DNA of 64,000 nt from an uncultured Clostridia bacterium (GCA_944376655.1 CALWDJ010000006.1:1-64000), one strand, 5' to 3'. Counted from the first letter of the stretch, positions 8,304 to 17,421 are shown. The notes: generated by a model not told the origin, from the sequence alone. Program-made: numbers and translations.

Positions 8304-10220
8304 TTATTCCATTTCAAATGCACCGGTATAAAGCTGATAGTACACGCCTTTTTCGGCAATCAGCTTCTGGTGGCTTCCACGCTCGATTATTCTTCCGTGG
8401 TCAAGTACCATAATTACGTCTGAATTCTGAACAGTGGAAAGTCTGTGAGCGATAACAAATACCGTTCTTCCCTGCATCAGACGGTCCATACCCTTCTGAA
8501 CTATCGCTTCGGTTCTCGTGTCTATGCTGGAGGTAGCTTCATCAAGTATCATTACCGGCGGGTCGGCAACTGCCGCTCTTGCTATTGAAATAAGCTGGCG
8601 CTGACCCTGTGAAAGACCGCTGCCGTCTCCTGAAAGAACCGTATTGTAGCCCTCCGGAAGCATTTTTATGAAGCTGTGAGCGTTTGCCAGCTTCGCGGCG
8701 GCGATACATTCCTCATCGGTGGCGTCAAGACGTCCGTAACGGATATTTTCCATAACTGTTCCGGTGAACAAATTGACGTCCTGAAGCACTATTCCGAGGC
8801 TTCGTCTCAAGTCTGCCTTTTTAATCTTATTGATATTTATGCCGTCATAACGGATTTTTCCGTCCGCGATATCATAGAAGCGGTTGATAAGGTTTGTGAT
8901 AGTGGTTTTGCCCGCGCCTGTTGCGCCGACGAACGCTATTTTCTGACCCGGTTCGGCGTAAATATCAATATTGTGAAGAACAATTTTGTCCGGTACATAT
9001 CCGAAATCAACATCAAACAGCCTTACATCGCCTGCCAGCTTGGTATAGGTAAGCGTTCCGTCCGAATGGGGGTGCTTCCATGCCCAGACGCCTGTGCGTT
9101 CGTTTGTCTCGGTAATGTTTCCGTTTTCATCGATTTTGGCGTTTACAAGAGTTACATAACCGTTATCCGGTTCTGGTTCCTCATCCATAAGCTCGAAAAT
9201 ACGCTCGGTACCCGCCATTGCCATTACAACAGAATTTATCTGCTGGGATACCTGACTTATGCTCATGGTAAACTGTCTTGTCATATTAAGGAAAGGAACA
9301 ACAATCGCAACGGAAATAACCTGTCCCGAAAAAGAAATGTTCGGAACGTTCAAAAGTATAAGCAGACCGCCGATAAAAGCTATGAGAACATACATAATAT
9401 GACCGATGTTTCCCATTATAGGCATAAGAATGTTCGCGTACTTATTAGCTTTCTGCGCGTCGCTGTAAAGCTGTTCGTTTATTTTGTCGAAGTCCTTTTT
9501 GCTTTCTTCTTCGTGACAGAAAACCTTTACGACCTTCTGTCCGTTCATCATTTCTTCTATATAGCCTTCGACAACACCTATTGACTTCTGCTGCTTGACG
9601 AAGTATTTGGCACTGTTGCCGCCGACCTTTTTTGTCACAAGAGCCATGGCTACAACGCCGACGAAAACAAGAAGCGTCATCCATACACTGAGGTACAGCA
9701 TATAGCAGACAAGTGCTAAAATAGTTAGCGCTGAGGTGAAGAGCTGCGGAATACTCTGAGATATCAGCTGACGGAGAGTATCAATATCGTTGGTATAATA
9801 ACTCATTATATCTCCGTGAGTGTGCGTATCAAAATATTTAATCGGGAGACTCTGCATTCCGCCGAACATATTCTGACGCATTTTGTTAAGGAACCCTTGT
9901 GTAATTATCGCCATTAAGCGTGTGTAAATAAACGATGACGCTATACCTATGACATAAAGTCCTATCATTGTCATTATAACGCCTAAAAGATCGGCGTAAA
10001 TAGCGTCGTATCCCTTGTCGAGTCCTTCTGAAATTAAAAGAACAATCTTATTAAGGAAAAGTGACGAAACGGTACCGGAAAAGGCACTGAACAAAATACA
10101 GATTGCTACTATTGTAAGATATACCTTGTAATATTTAAATAGATACTTTATAAGGCGGAGTATTGTTGCTTTGGCGTTCTTGGCTTTTGCGCCGCCTCTT
10201 ATTCCTCTCGGTCCCGGCAT
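8304..10220 (-). CDS. ABC exporter half-transporter (TMD-NBD), catalytically complete partner
   Basis: A 638-aa type IV ABC exporter subunit: six membrane helices (about 30-330) followed by a nucleotide-binding domain. Walker A GATGAGKT, Q-loop LQDVNLF, signature LSQGQRQ, Walker B with catalytic Glu (MILDEATSSIDT) and switch His in VIAHRL are all intact. A linker of about 50 residues between the two domains (around 345-400) is longer than usual. It overlaps its partner gene by one base, and together they form a heterodimer of the TM287/288, LmrCD or BmrCD kind. Substrate unknown; the MarR regulator in front suggests drug or toxin export. Confidence 0.92.
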   Translation of the reverse strand: MPGPRGIRGGAKAKNAKATILRLIKYLFKYYKVYLTIVAICILFSAFSGTVSSLFLNKIVLLISEGLDKGYDAIYADLLGVIMTMIGLYVIGIASSFIYTRLMAIITQGFLNKMRQNMFGGMQSLPIKYFDTHTHGDIMSYYTNDIDTLRQLISQSIPQLFTSALTILALVCYMLYLSVWMTLLVFVGVVAMALVTKKVGGNSAKYFVKQQKSIGVVEGYIEEMMNGQKVVKVFCHEEESKKDFDKINEQLYSDAQKANKYANILMPIMGNIGHIMYVLIAFIGGLLILLNVPNISFSGQVISVAIVVPFLNMTRQFTMSISQVSQQINSVVMAMAGTERIFELMDEEPEPDNGYVTLVNAKIDENGNITETNERTGVWAWKHPHSDGTLTYTKLAGDVRLFDVDFGYVPDKIVLHNIDIYAEPGQKIAFVGATGAGKTTITNLINRFYDIADGKIRYDGININKIKKADLRRSLGIVLQDVNLFTGTVMENIRYGRLDATDEECIAAAKLANAHSFIKMLPEGYNTVLSGDGSGLSQGQRQLISIARAAVADPPVMILDEATSSIDTRTEAIVQKGMDRLMQGRTVFVIAHRLSTVQNSDVIMVLDHGRIIERGSHQKLIAEKGVYYQLYTGAFEME

Positions 10221-11956
10221 TATTCTTCACCTGCCCTGTTCTGGGAATAATAAACTTCCCTGTATATATCGTTGCCCGCGAGAAGCTCCTCGTGAGTGCC
10301 GATTGCGTCTATTTTGCCGTCGTTCATGATAATAATACGGTCTGCGTCCTGAACAGACGAAATACGCTGCGCAATTATGATTTTTGTCGTATCAGGTATT
10401 TCCGAAGCAAACGCGCTGCGGATAAGAGCGTCGGTTTTGGTATCAACCGCGCTTGTCGAGTCGTCCAGAATAAGAATTTTCGGCTTTTTAAGAAGGGCGC
10501 GTGCAATACAAAGCCTCTGCTTCTGACCGCCCGATACGTTTGTACCTCCCTGCTCTATAAAGGTATCGTATTTGTCCGGAAATGAATTTATGAATTCGTC
10601 TGCCTGTGCCAGCTTGCATACGCGGACAAGTTCTTCGTCAGACGCGTCTTTATCTCCCCAGCGGAGATTTTCTTTTATTGTTCCGGAGAACAGCACGTTT
10701 TTCTGAAGAACAACCGAAACTGCGTCACGCAAAACCTCGATATCGTAATCCTTTACGTTTATTCCGCCGACATAAACACTTCCGACAGATGTATCGTAAA
10801 GTCTCGAAATAAGCTGTATAAGTGTTGATTTACTGCTTCCTGTGCCTCCGAGGACGCCTATTGTCTCGCCTGATTTTATGTGAAGCTCTATATCTTCAAG
10901 CGCATTTTTTTCGGCGTTTTCATGATATTTGAATGATACGCCGTTAAAATCAATGCTGCCGTCAGTGACTTCCATAACCGGATTTTCCGGGTTCTTTATT
11001 GTGCTTTCCTCTTTCAAGACCTCACATATACGGCGCATCGACGCATCGGAAATAGAAATCATAACAAAAATCATCGAAAGCATCATAAGGCTTGAAAGTA
11101 TCTGCATACCGTAGGTGAAAAGACTTGAAAGGTCGCCTACGCCCATCACGGAGCCTCCGGTGCTGATTATGAGCCTTGCTCCGAGGAAGGAAACAACAAC
11201 CATGGCTATATACATGGCAAGCTGCATAATCGGCATATTGAGCGCGACAATTTTTTCTGCTTTAGTAAAGTCGGCACATACATCGTCTGCCGCCTTACCG
11301 AATTTTTGCTTTTCATATTCCTCGCGTACAAATGATTTTACAACTCGCATGCCTTTGACGTTTTCCTGAATCGAATTGTTGAGCTTATCGTATTTCTTGA
11401 AAACACTGTTGAAAAGCGGCATAGCCTTTTTAACTATAAAGAAAAGAGCGAAAGCGAGGAACGGAAGAATGATAATATATACCGTGGATAGCTGCGGACA
11501 CATCGCGAACGCCATTATCGCGGAGAAAATCATCATAAAAGGCGCCCTGACTGCAATACGTATTACCATCATATAAGCCATCTGAACGTTCGTCACGTCG
11601 GTGGTAAGTCTTGTTACAAGACTCGATGTTGAAAACCTGTCGATATTGGCAAAGGAAAATTCCTGAACCTTATAAAAAAGGTCATGCCGAATATTCTTCG
11701 CGAATCCCGACGAAGCTGTCGCGCAGGTGCTTCCGGCAAGAGCACCGAAAAAAAGCGAGATGAAGGCAAGACCGATAAGCGCCGCTCCGTAAAGCAAAAC
11801 AAGCCGGGTTTCGCTTCCGTCTTCGATATGGTTTATCAGCTTCGCGATAAAGAAAGGAATAATACATTCCACAATAACTTCAACCGAGACGTAAATCGGT
11901 GTAAGAATTGAGGGCTTTTTGTATTCCCTTATACACCCCATAAGTGTTTTAATCAT
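10220..11956 (-). CDS. ABC exporter half-transporter (TMD-NBD), degenerate-site partner
   Basis: A 578-aa exporter half: six membrane helices then an NBD with Walker A GGTGSSKS, signature VSGGQKQ and Walker B LILDDSTSAVDT. The residue after the Walker B Asp is Asp rather than the catalytic Glu, and the switch position reads IIAQRI with Gln instead of His. This is the pattern of the non-hydrolysing site in asymmetric heterodimeric exporters. Second gene of the marR-ABC-ABC operon, starting 41 bp after the regulator. It should pair with the 638-aa subunit. Confidence 0.92.
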   Translation of the reverse strand: MIKTLMGCIREYKKPSILTPIYVSVEVIVECIIPFFIAKLINHIEDGSETRLVLLYGAALIGLAFISLFFGALAGSTCATASSGFAKNIRHDLFYKVQEFSFANIDRFSTSSLVTRLTTDVTNVQMAYMMVIRIAVRAPFMMIFSAIMAFAMCPQLSTVYIIILPFLAFALFFIVKKAMPLFNSVFKKYDKLNNSIQENVKGMRVVKSFVREEYEKQKFGKAADDVCADFTKAEKIVALNMPIMQLAMYIAMVVVSFLGARLIISTGGSVMGVGDLSSLFTYGMQILSSLMMLSMIFVMISISDASMRRICEVLKEESTIKNPENPVMEVTDGSIDFNGVSFKYHENAEKNALEDIELHIKSGETIGVLGGTGSSKSTLIQLISRLYDTSVGSVYVGGINVKDYDIEVLRDAVSVVLQKNVLFSGTIKENLRWGDKDASDEELVRVCKLAQADEFINSFPDKYDTFIEQGGTNVSGGQKQRLCIARALLKKPKILILDDSTSAVDTKTDALIRSAFASEIPDTTKIIIAQRISSVQDADRIIIMNDGKIDAIGTHEELLAGNDIYREVYYSQNRAGEE

Positions 11957-11997
11957 TGTTTTTCTCCTAACTTACAAAATAATTCATACCGCAAAGG

Positions 11998-12432
11998 CTA
12001 TGCTTCAAGATTAGCCCTGATTTTTTCCGTAATCGAAAAAAATGTTGCAAGCTCTTCTTCAGAAAGACCGGTTTTCATACGTTTTTCACGCTGCCTGATA
12101 TCCTCGATGATAAGGTTATGCAATGTAATAGCCTTTTCGGTTAATACGATTTTTTTCAGTCTCGCATCAGAGGCGACGCTTTCACGCGTAATGTATCCGT
12201 TTTTTTCCATCAGCTTCAGAATATTGCTTGCAGTTGACCGCCGAATCTGAAATTTTTCCTCAAAATCCTTTTGGAAAATATCCCTGTCCTTATTCTTATA
12301 AAAAAAATCAATTGCCCAGCCGCGAACTCCGTTTTCAGGACCGAACTTGTGAATGGAAGCATGCTTTTCAATATCTCTTCTAATGAGATTTGAAAGCATA
12401 CGCACTTCAAGTCCTATACTTTTTTCCGGCAA
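11998..12432 (-). CDS. MarR family transcriptional regulator
   Basis: Winged-helix repressor of about 144 aa. The recognition helix region RRSTASNILKLMEKNGYI is followed by the wing with DARLKKIVLT, then the C-terminal dimer helices. I use a TTG start at 12432, six bases after GGGGTGA; the GTG 30 bases upstream lies inside the palindromic operator and has no ribosome binding site. First gene of an operon with the two exporter halves, and almost certainly the autoregulator of that operon because a perfect palindrome overlaps its promoter. The ligand is unknown. Confidence 0.9.
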   Translation of the reverse strand: MPEKSIGLEVRMLSNLIRRDIEKHASIHKFGPENGVRGWAIDFFYKNKDRDIFQKDFEEKFQIRRSTASNILKLMEKNGYITRESVASDARLKKIVLTEKAITLHNLIIEDIRQREKRMKTGLSEEELATFFSITEKIRANLEA

Positions 12433-12453
12433 GATATCACCCCGCATAATAAT

Positions 12454-12469
12454 TGTTAGCACGCTAACA
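12454..12469. promoter_or_regulatory. Palindromic MarR-type operator
   Basis: Perfect inverted repeat TGTTAGC-AC-GCTAACA. Its outer end overlaps the last base of the -10 box, so a bound repressor would block initiation. Its size and symmetry fit a MarR dimer. Confidence 0.8.
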
Positions 12470-12496
12470 TTATATCACCGATAAAACAAAAGTCAA
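12469..12496 (-). promoter_or_regulatory. Sigma-A promoter of marR-ABC-ABC
   Basis: On the minus strand TTGACT (12496-12491), 16-bp spacer, TATAAT (12474-12469). Confidence 0.8.
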
Positions 12497-12584
12497 CCGA
12501 ATTTTTGTAAACTTTCAATAAACGGCAGAATGAATAATTTTAATAAAAAAACGCTTAAAAAATTTGATAAAAAAGAATTCAAAT

Positions 12585-12618
12585 AAAAAGGCGCAAACCG
12601 AAAAAACAGTTTGCGCTT
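12585..12618 (-). terminator. Terminator of proBAC
   Basis: Stem GCGCAAAC/GTTTGCGC with a 10-nt loop, followed on the minus strand by CCTTTTTATTT. Confidence 0.8.
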
Positions 12619-12624
12619 TTGGGT

Positions 12625-13428
12625 TTAAATTCCTTTTGTTTTGTCGAACGCGGCTTTTAACGCACTCATTACGGCTCCCCTGAAGCCTGCGCATTCAAGT
12701 GTGTGGACGCCTGCGATTGTAGTTCCTCCCGGACTGCATACATCGTCTTTTAAAACGCCGGGGTGCTTGCCGGTTTCATTTATCAGCCTTGCCGCGCCTA
12801 CGAGGGTCTGAACCGCGTATTCAAGAGCTTTTGCGCGCGGCAGGCCGCATTCTACTGCACCGTCCGCGAGAGCTTCCGCAAACATATATACATAAGCGGG
12901 ACCGCAGCCCGAAACGGCGCAGGCGGCGTCTATCATTTCCTCGTCGAGCTTGTCAAGCAGACCGACGTTTCTCATACAGTTGCAGAAATCTGTTATTTCG
13001 TCCATATAAACATTCTGATTGACAGAATAAAGAACAACACCCTCGCCTATCGATACTGGCGTATTCGGCATTATCCTTATAATGGGATAATCGGCTCCGA
13101 GCATCTGGCGGTATTTTTCTATTTTAATACCTGCCGCCATTGTTACAAGAACAAATCTGTCGGTTCGCTGCGCGAGAACATCGGAAATGCTTTCAAGCAT
13201 TTCCTTCATCACCTGCGGCTTTACCCCGAGAAAGATGAATTTTGCCTGCGCCGCGACCGTTTTCGTGTCTACCGCCTTGCAATTAAGTTCAGCCGCAAGC
13301 GACTGGGATTTTGCGCTTACAGTGTCCGCGAGAATCATCTCGTGTCCCGGAATGGTTTTTCTTACTGCTTTCGCGAGGGCTCCGCCCATATTTCCGGTAC
13401 CTATAAAACCGAATTTTACCTCTGCCAT
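12625..13428 (-). CDS. proC: Pyrroline-5-carboxylate reductase
   Basis: Last step of proline synthesis, NAD(P)H-dependent reduction of pyrroline-5-carboxylate. N-terminal Rossmann motif GFIGTGNMGGAL (residues 7-18), IRIMPNTP near 117-124, and the C-terminal family signature (PGGTTIAGVHTLE, about 233-245). Length 267 aa is typical. ATG with GGAG seven bases upstream. Third gene of proB-proA-proC. Confidence 0.97.
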   Translation of the reverse strand: MAEVKFGFIGTGNMGGALAKAVRKTIPGHEMILADTVSAKSQSLAAELNCKAVDTKTVAAQAKFIFLGVKPQVMKEMLESISDVLAQRTDRFVLVTMAAGIKIEKYRQMLGADYPIIRIMPNTPVSIGEGVVLYSVNQNVYMDEITDFCNCMRNVGLLDKLDEEMIDAACAVSGCGPAYVYMFAEALADGAVECGLPRAKALEYAVQTLVGAARLINETGKHPGVLKDDVCSPGGTTIAGVHTLECAGFRGAVMSALKAAFDKTKGI

Positions 13429-13438
13429 ATAAATTCTC

Positions 13439-14671
13439 CTATCTTATCTGCCCGTTTCCGGAAATGATATATTTATAAGTATTAAGCTCACGAAGCCCCA
13501 TCGGGCCGCGCGCGTGCAGCTTTTGGGTGGATATTCCCATTTCGCAGCCGAGACCGAATTCCCCTCCGTCGGTAAAACGGGTTGAGCAGTTAACGTAAAC
13601 AGCAGCAGAATCAACCGATGAGGTGAAATAGTCCGCCGCGGATTTATCTTCTGTTATTATACAGTCGCTGTGATGTGTAGAATGCTCTGATATATGTTTT
13701 ACGGCTTCCTTTACATCTGAAACAACGGCAACCGCCATTTTATAATCAAGAAACTCGGTATCAAAATCCCCGGATTCAGCAGGTGTGGCGCTTATTATAC
13801 CGCATACCTCGCTGTCACCTATTATTTCCACTCTTCCCGAGAACAGCGCGGCGAGCTTCGGAAGAAAATCCGCGGCAATATCACGGCTTACAAGGCAAAC
13901 CTCCGCCGCGTTGCAGACAGAAGGACGGCTGGTTTTCGCGTTATCGATTATTTTGAGCGCCATATCGGTATCGGCCGATTTATCAACATAAATATGACAA
14001 ATTCCCGTTCCTGTTTCAATGCAAGGTACAGTAGCGTTTTTAACGCAGGCGGAAATAAGACCTTTGCCGCCGCGCGGAATAAGCAGGTCAACATAGCCCT
14101 CAGCGGTCATAAGCTCGTTTGCGCTCTGTCTTGTCGTATCCTCTACCAGATTTATCATATCTTCGCTTATACCGCACTTTTTAAGCCCCTCTTTAAGAGC
14201 GGATACAATAGCGTGCGCGCTTTTAAAGGCTTCCTTGCCGCTACGCAGAACACAGACATTTCCGCTTTTAAAGCAAAGAGCGGCGGCGTCTGAAGTGACA
14301 TTCGGACGGCTTTCGTATATGATCGCCACAACACCGAGCGGTACGGAAACCTTTCTTATAACCATACCGTTGTCACGGCGGATTTCGTCAAGAACTCTTC
14401 CGCATGGATCCTCGAGCGCCGCGACTTCCCTTATACCTTCAGCCATTGAAGCAATGCGTTTTTCATCAAGGCTTAAACGGTCAATCATCACATCGCTGAT
14501 TTTTCCTTTCGCATTTAAAACGTCCTCAGCGTTTGCTTCGAGGATTCTATCGGTATTTTCAACCAGAGAATCTGCCATCGACAAAAGCGCTTTGTTTTTT
14601 TGCTCTGTTTCCGCGGCAGGATACGCCGCGGCAGCTTTTGCGCGTTTTAAAATTTCAGCTGTTGAAATCAT
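13439..14671 (-). CDS. proA: Gamma-glutamyl phosphate reductase
   Basis: Second enzyme of proline synthesis, reducing gamma-glutamyl phosphate to the semialdehyde. Aldehyde-dehydrogenase-like fold with the ProA signature around [11 protein letters not shown] (about residues 245-256), which includes the catalytic Cys, and GPMGLREL near the C terminus. The start is ambiguous: a GTG overlaps the proB stop (GTGA) and the ATG two codons later is better placed relative to AAGG; I take the ATG. Translationally coupled to proB. Confidence 0.96.
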   Translation of the reverse strand: MISTAEILKRAKAAAAYPAAETEQKNKALLSMADSLVENTDRILEANAEDVLNAKGKISDVMIDRLSLDEKRIASMAEGIREVAALEDPCGRVLDEIRRDNGMVIRKVSVPLGVVAIIYESRPNVTSDAAALCFKSGNVCVLRSGKEAFKSAHAIVSALKEGLKKCGISEDMINLVEDTTRQSANELMTAEGYVDLLIPRGGKGLISACVKNATVPCIETGTGICHIYVDKSADTDMALKIIDNAKTSRPSVCNAAEVCLVSRDIAADFLPKLAALFSGRVEIIGDSEVCGIISATPAESGDFDTEFLDYKMAVAVVSDVKEAVKHISEHSTHHSDCIITEDKSAADYFTSSVDSAAVYVNCSTRFTDGGEFGLGCEMGISTQKLHARGPMGLRELNTYKYIISGNGQIR

Positions 14672-14673
14672 TT

Positions 14674-15447
14674 TCACTCAACCTTTCCGGATATAAATCT
14701 TGTCCCCACGTTTTTTCCGTCGATAATATCATAAAGCACGGACGGATCCTTTCCGTTGGCGATTACCATATCAATTCCCGCGTCGGTCGCAATTTTTGCC
14801 GCTTTGATTTTTGTTTCCATACCGCCTGTGCCGAAACGGCTACCTGCGCCGCCGGTCATTTTAATGATTTCCGGCGTGATATTTTCGACACGCTTAAGCA
14901 AAAGCGCGTTTTTGTCTTTATGCGGGTCGGCCGTAAACAAACCGTCAATATCGGATAAAAGTATAAGCAGATCCGCGTTGACGGCGGTAGCGGCGATGGC
15001 GCCGAGCGTATCGTTATCGCCTATTACGATTTCATCGGTCGCGATAGAGTCGTTCTCGTTTATGATAGGCAGAGCGCCGAGCTCAAGAAGCCGGCGTACC
15101 GTATTCTCAAAATTCTTTCGGCGTACCGTGTTCTCAATGTCCTCTCCGGTGATTAAAATCTGGGCGACCGTATGATTATATTCAGAAAACAGCTTGTCAT
15201 ATGTATACATAAGCTCGCACTGACCGACCGCCGCCGCTGCTTGCTTTGTGGGGATATCCGAAGGACGGTCTGTAAGTGACAGCTTTCCGGCTCCCATTCC
15301 TATCGCGCCTGAAGATACAAGTATAATCTCATCGCCGGCGTTTTTAAGGTCGCTCATTACCTTGACAAGCGCTTCGACACGGCGAATATTAAGAAGCCCC
15401 GATTTGTGTGCAAGAGTAGATGTTCCTATTTTGATTACAATACGCAT
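14674..15447 (-). CDS. proB: Glutamate 5-kinase, short form without PUA domain
   Basis: First and rate-controlling step of proline synthesis. The amino-acid-kinase core is complete: [13 protein letters not shown] at the N terminus, [20 protein letters not shown], the [10 protein letters not shown] segment and [10 protein letters not shown]. The protein ends at about 257 residues, directly after the kinase domain, so the C-terminal PUA domain of the roughly 370-aa E. coli/Bacillus ProB forms is absent. Start set at the ATG at 15447 (GGAGAG five bases upstream) rather than an in-frame upstream start 30 bases earlier. Confidence 0.95.
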   Translation of the reverse strand: MRIVIKIGTSTLAHKSGLLNIRRVEALVKVMSDLKNAGDEIILVSSGAIGMGAGKLSLTDRPSDIPTKQAAAAVGQCELMYTYDKLFSEYNHTVAQILITGEDIENTVRRKNFENTVRRLLELGALPIINENDSIATDEIVIGDNDTLGAIAATAVNADLLILLSDIDGLFTADPHKDKNALLLKRVENITPEIIKMTGGAGSRFGTGGMETKIKAAKIATDAGIDMVIANGKDPSVLYDIIDGKNVGTRFISGKVE

Positions 15448-15551
15448 TTTTGCTCTCCGTCCTTTGTCATTAAACAAGCAAATATATAATTTCTATAATT
15501 ATACAGCATATTATAACCTTTTTCCAGCATTATTTTTATTATTTTAAAAGA

Positions 15552-15584
15552 AAAAGAGCCGGATTTCTCCGGCCCTTTTTATGT
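15552..15584. terminator. Terminator after the zinc-ribbon gene
   Basis: GGGCCGGA-GAAA-TCCGGCTC stem followed on the minus strand by TTTTTCTTTT. The 70 bp between it and proB contain TATAAT-like boxes (about 15508-15520) that may serve proB, but no convincing -35. Confidence 0.8.
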
Positions 15585-15591
15585 TTGAAAA

Positions 15592-15900
15592 TTATTCTTC
15601 TGTCGGAGCAGCAGCTTCGGCTGAGTTTTCTTCCTTCATTTTTGCGAAGCACTCACTGCAGTAAACAGGACGGTCATCGCGCGGAACGAACGGTACTTTT
15701 GCAACTCCGCCGCATGCAGCGCAAACTGCCTCGTGCATCTCTCTCGGAGCTCTTCCCGCATTTTTGCGCTTATCGCGGCAAGGCTTACAGCGCTGCGGTT
15801 CGTTTACAAAGCCCTTGGATTCGTAAAACTCCTGTTCCCTTGCAGTGAATACGAACTCCTCGCCGCAGTCTTTGCAAACTAGTGTTTTGTCTTCAAACAT
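15592..15900 (-). CDS. Double zinc-ribbon protein (CxxC-x17-CxxC type)
   Basis: Small 102-aa protein with two cysteine knuckle pairs per ribbon: CKDC (9-12), CKPC (38-41), CAAC (60-63) and CSEC (81-84). It matches the family of probable zinc-binding CxxC-x17-CxxC proteins found across Clostridia; function unknown, and nucleic-acid binding is a guess. The C terminus is a short acidic/alanine tail. ATG with GAGAGAGG seven bases upstream. It is preceded, on the same strand, by a tRNA-like sequence in its presumed leader. Confidence 0.75.
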   Translation of the reverse strand: MFEDKTLVCKDCGEEFVFTAREQEFYESKGFVNEPQRCKPCRDKRKNAGRAPREMHEAVCAACGGVAKVPFVPRDDRPVYCSECFAKMKEENSAEAAAPTEE

Positions 15901-15926
15901 TTTTTCTACCTCTCTCGGTTGTTTTT

Positions 15927-15992
15927 TAGCCCCGGACGGAATCGCACCGACATCTTTGGTTTCAACGCTCTGCTGATTTAAGCTACATGGGC
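15927..15992 (-). other. tRNA-like sequence in the leader of the zinc-ribbon gene
   Basis: Read on the minus strand this 66-nt segment starts GCCCATGTAGCTT, has a D-arm-like stem GCTT/GAGC, and ends with a T-arm-like stretch (CGG-TGCGATT-CCG) and CGGGGC, which can pair four bases with the 5' end. Only 15 nt separate the D-arm and T-arm parts where a normal tRNA has about 23, so there is no proper anticodon arm; the outer stem also has mismatches. It is either a decayed tRNA gene or a tRNA-mimicking leader element. Directly upstream, an 8-bp stem ATAAACGC/GCGTTTAT (15997-16018) contains the sigma-factor stop codon. Confidence 0.35.
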
Positions 15993-16014
15993 ATATATAA
16001 ACGCTTTTCCGCGT

Positions 16015-16581
16015 TTATTTTTCTTTGAGTTTTTTTCTTATGCGCAAAAGCGCGTTATTCACGGATTTTTCCGTAATGCCGAGCTTTTCGGCAATTTCTA
16101 TGTATTTTTTTCCGGAAAGGAAAAGCTGTAAAACGCTGTATTCAAGCCCTGACAGCTCAAGCTTTATGCTGTCTTTAAGTGTCTTAAGATTTTCTTTTTC
16201 AAAAAAAATCTTTTCTGGACTGTTATTATCGGCAATTTCAATATCCTCAATCGGGGATAACAGCTCGTCCGGAATAGTTTTGCGGCGCTTTTGCTGCTTA
16301 ATAAGCGAAAAAACAGAACGTTTGATGCAAAGAGACGCAAATGTTGAAAACGAAGCTTTGTCACTGCTGTAATTTTTGATAGCGGAATAAAGCGAACAGG
16401 TTGCTTCCTGTACAGCGTCTTCCCTCTCGTTTTCTGCGCAGTATTTATTTACGTAAAAAAGAATTACCGGGAGATACCGCGTTATAATAATCTGTAAAAG
16501 ACCGTACTCTCCGCTGTTAATAAGTTTTACTATTTCTTCGTCAGACAATTTTTTGTAATTTTCGACAAAATCTATACTCAT
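16015..16581 (-). CDS. Sigma-70 family RNA polymerase sigma factor (SigH-like)
   Basis: About 188 aa. Region 2 is visible as the DAVQEATCSLYSAIKNY helix followed by SFSTFASLCIKRSVFSLIKQQKRR, and region 4 as LSGLEYSVLQLFLSGKKYIEIAEKLGITEKSVNNALLRIRKKL. The spacing and the ASLCIKR segment resemble SigH/SigF-class sporulation factors more than ECF sigmas. A longer frame exists, but a consensus promoter at 16612-16640 lies inside it and the ATG at 16581 has GAGG five bases upstream, so the short form is chosen. Its regulon cannot be read from the sequence. Confidence 0.85.
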   Translation of the reverse strand: MSIDFVENYKKLSDEEIVKLINSGEYGLLQIIITRYLPVILFYVNKYCAENEREDAVQEATCSLYSAIKNYSSDKASFSTFASLCIKRSVFSLIKQQKRRKTIPDELLSPIEDIEIADNNSPEKIFFEKENLKTLKDSIKLELSGLEYSVLQLFLSGKKYIEIAEKLGITEKSVNNALLRIRKKLKEK

Positions 16582-16611
16582 TACAGCCTCGTAGTAGTGT
16601 TTCTTGCAACA

Positions 16612-16640
16612 ATAATACATTATTATGTTGAAAAAGTCAA
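16612..16640 (-). promoter_or_regulatory. Sigma-A promoter of the sigma-factor gene
   Basis: TTGACT (16640-16635 on the minus strand), 17-bp spacer, TATTAT (16617-16612). It shows the gene is transcribed independently of thiN upstream. Confidence 0.75.
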
Positions 16641-16715
16641 GAAAAAAATTTAAATTTTTGTAATTTATTTGCCAAATTGTGCAAAATGTTGAATAGAAGC
16701 ATATAAATCTATTTA

Positions 16716-17348
16716 TTATAGCTCCAAAAGAGTGTGTTTTCCTCTCCAAATCAGAAGCGCCGTACCGTTTGAAACGGTTATTTCCGCGCCTTTTCCGGTA
16801 AAAGAATTGCTTACTCCGAGCGGAAATTCGTAGCTGATATCCGAATTATCAAGATTGTAAAGCATATTTTTTATTGTTACTCCAGACAATTGTTCAGATA
16901 AAGCGAAAAGCGAAAAGTCTCCGGTTGCTTCAGCCGAAAAAGAAATACTGCGGTTCTTTATAACACAGGCCGTAAAGCCGTCGAAGCATAAAAAACCTGT
17001 TCCGCCTTTTGCGCATATGTAGTTCAAGGTCTGGATATTCGCGAAAGTATGGTCGGGTCTTCCCCCGGTTCCGCCGAAAATGACAAATTTGCAGTAGCCT
17101 TTTTTTAATCCGGTTTTTACGGCGAGCATAGTATCGGTGTCGTCCTTTCTTACCGGATGCCTTATTATTTCCCGGCAATCCGGAACAAAGCCGAGCGAAT
17201 CAAAATCACCTACTGCCATATCCGGAGAAACTCCGTAATCCGTGAGCTTTTTTATGCCGGCGTCGGCTGCAATAAGCAAGTCCTTTTCGTTTTTTGTGAA
17301 TTTTTCGGGTAAGCCTTCTCCGGCGCCGAATATATAACAGGTGTCCAT
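16716..17348 (-). CDS. thiN: Thiamine pyrophosphokinase
   Basis: Transfers pyrophosphate from ATP to thiamine, making the active cofactor. Conserved ADAG, GDFDSLG (about residues 47-53), a KDDTDTMLA segment (68-76) and GGTGGRPDHTFANIQTL (91-107) are diagnostic. Length 210 aa is normal. The ATG has GGAGG upstream. Divergent from the ProX-type gene across a 113-bp spacer. No thiamine (TPP) riboswitch is visible in front of it. Confidence 0.93.
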   Translation of the reverse strand: MDTCYIFGAGEGLPEKFTKNEKDLLIAADAGIKKLTDYGVSPDMAVGDFDSLGFVPDCREIIRHPVRKDDTDTMLAVKTGLKKGYCKFVIFGGTGGRPDHTFANIQTLNYICAKGGTGFLCFDGFTACVIKNRSISFSAEATGDFSLFALSEQLSGVTIKNMLYNLDNSDISYEFPLGVSNSFTGKGAEITVSNGTALLIWRGKHTLLEL

Positions 17349-17392
17349 TTTAAGCCTCCAATTTTTTAACAGATTTTTGTATTTTTTTGTAC

Positions 17393-17421
17393 TTGAAAAT
17401 AAAGAGACTGTTTAATATAAT
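17393..17421 (+). promoter_or_regulatory. Sigma-A promoter of the prolyl-tRNA deacylase gene
   Basis: TTGAAA (17393-17398), 17-bp spacer, TATAAT (17416-17421). It excludes the longer reading frame that opens upstream at 17387. Confidence 0.75.

Noticed and set aside
8676..9584. A 302-codon open frame opposite the ABC exporter gene
   Set aside because: Fully antisense to a clear ABC transporter; no ribosome binding site and the composition is that of a shadow frame.
12763..13467. A 234-codon open frame antisense to proC
   Set aside because: Shadow of proC; no independent start signal and no family resemblance.
16582..16749. 56-residue N-terminal extension of the sigma factor
   Set aside because: A consensus promoter lies inside it and it overlaps the end of thiN; sigma homology begins at the later ATG.
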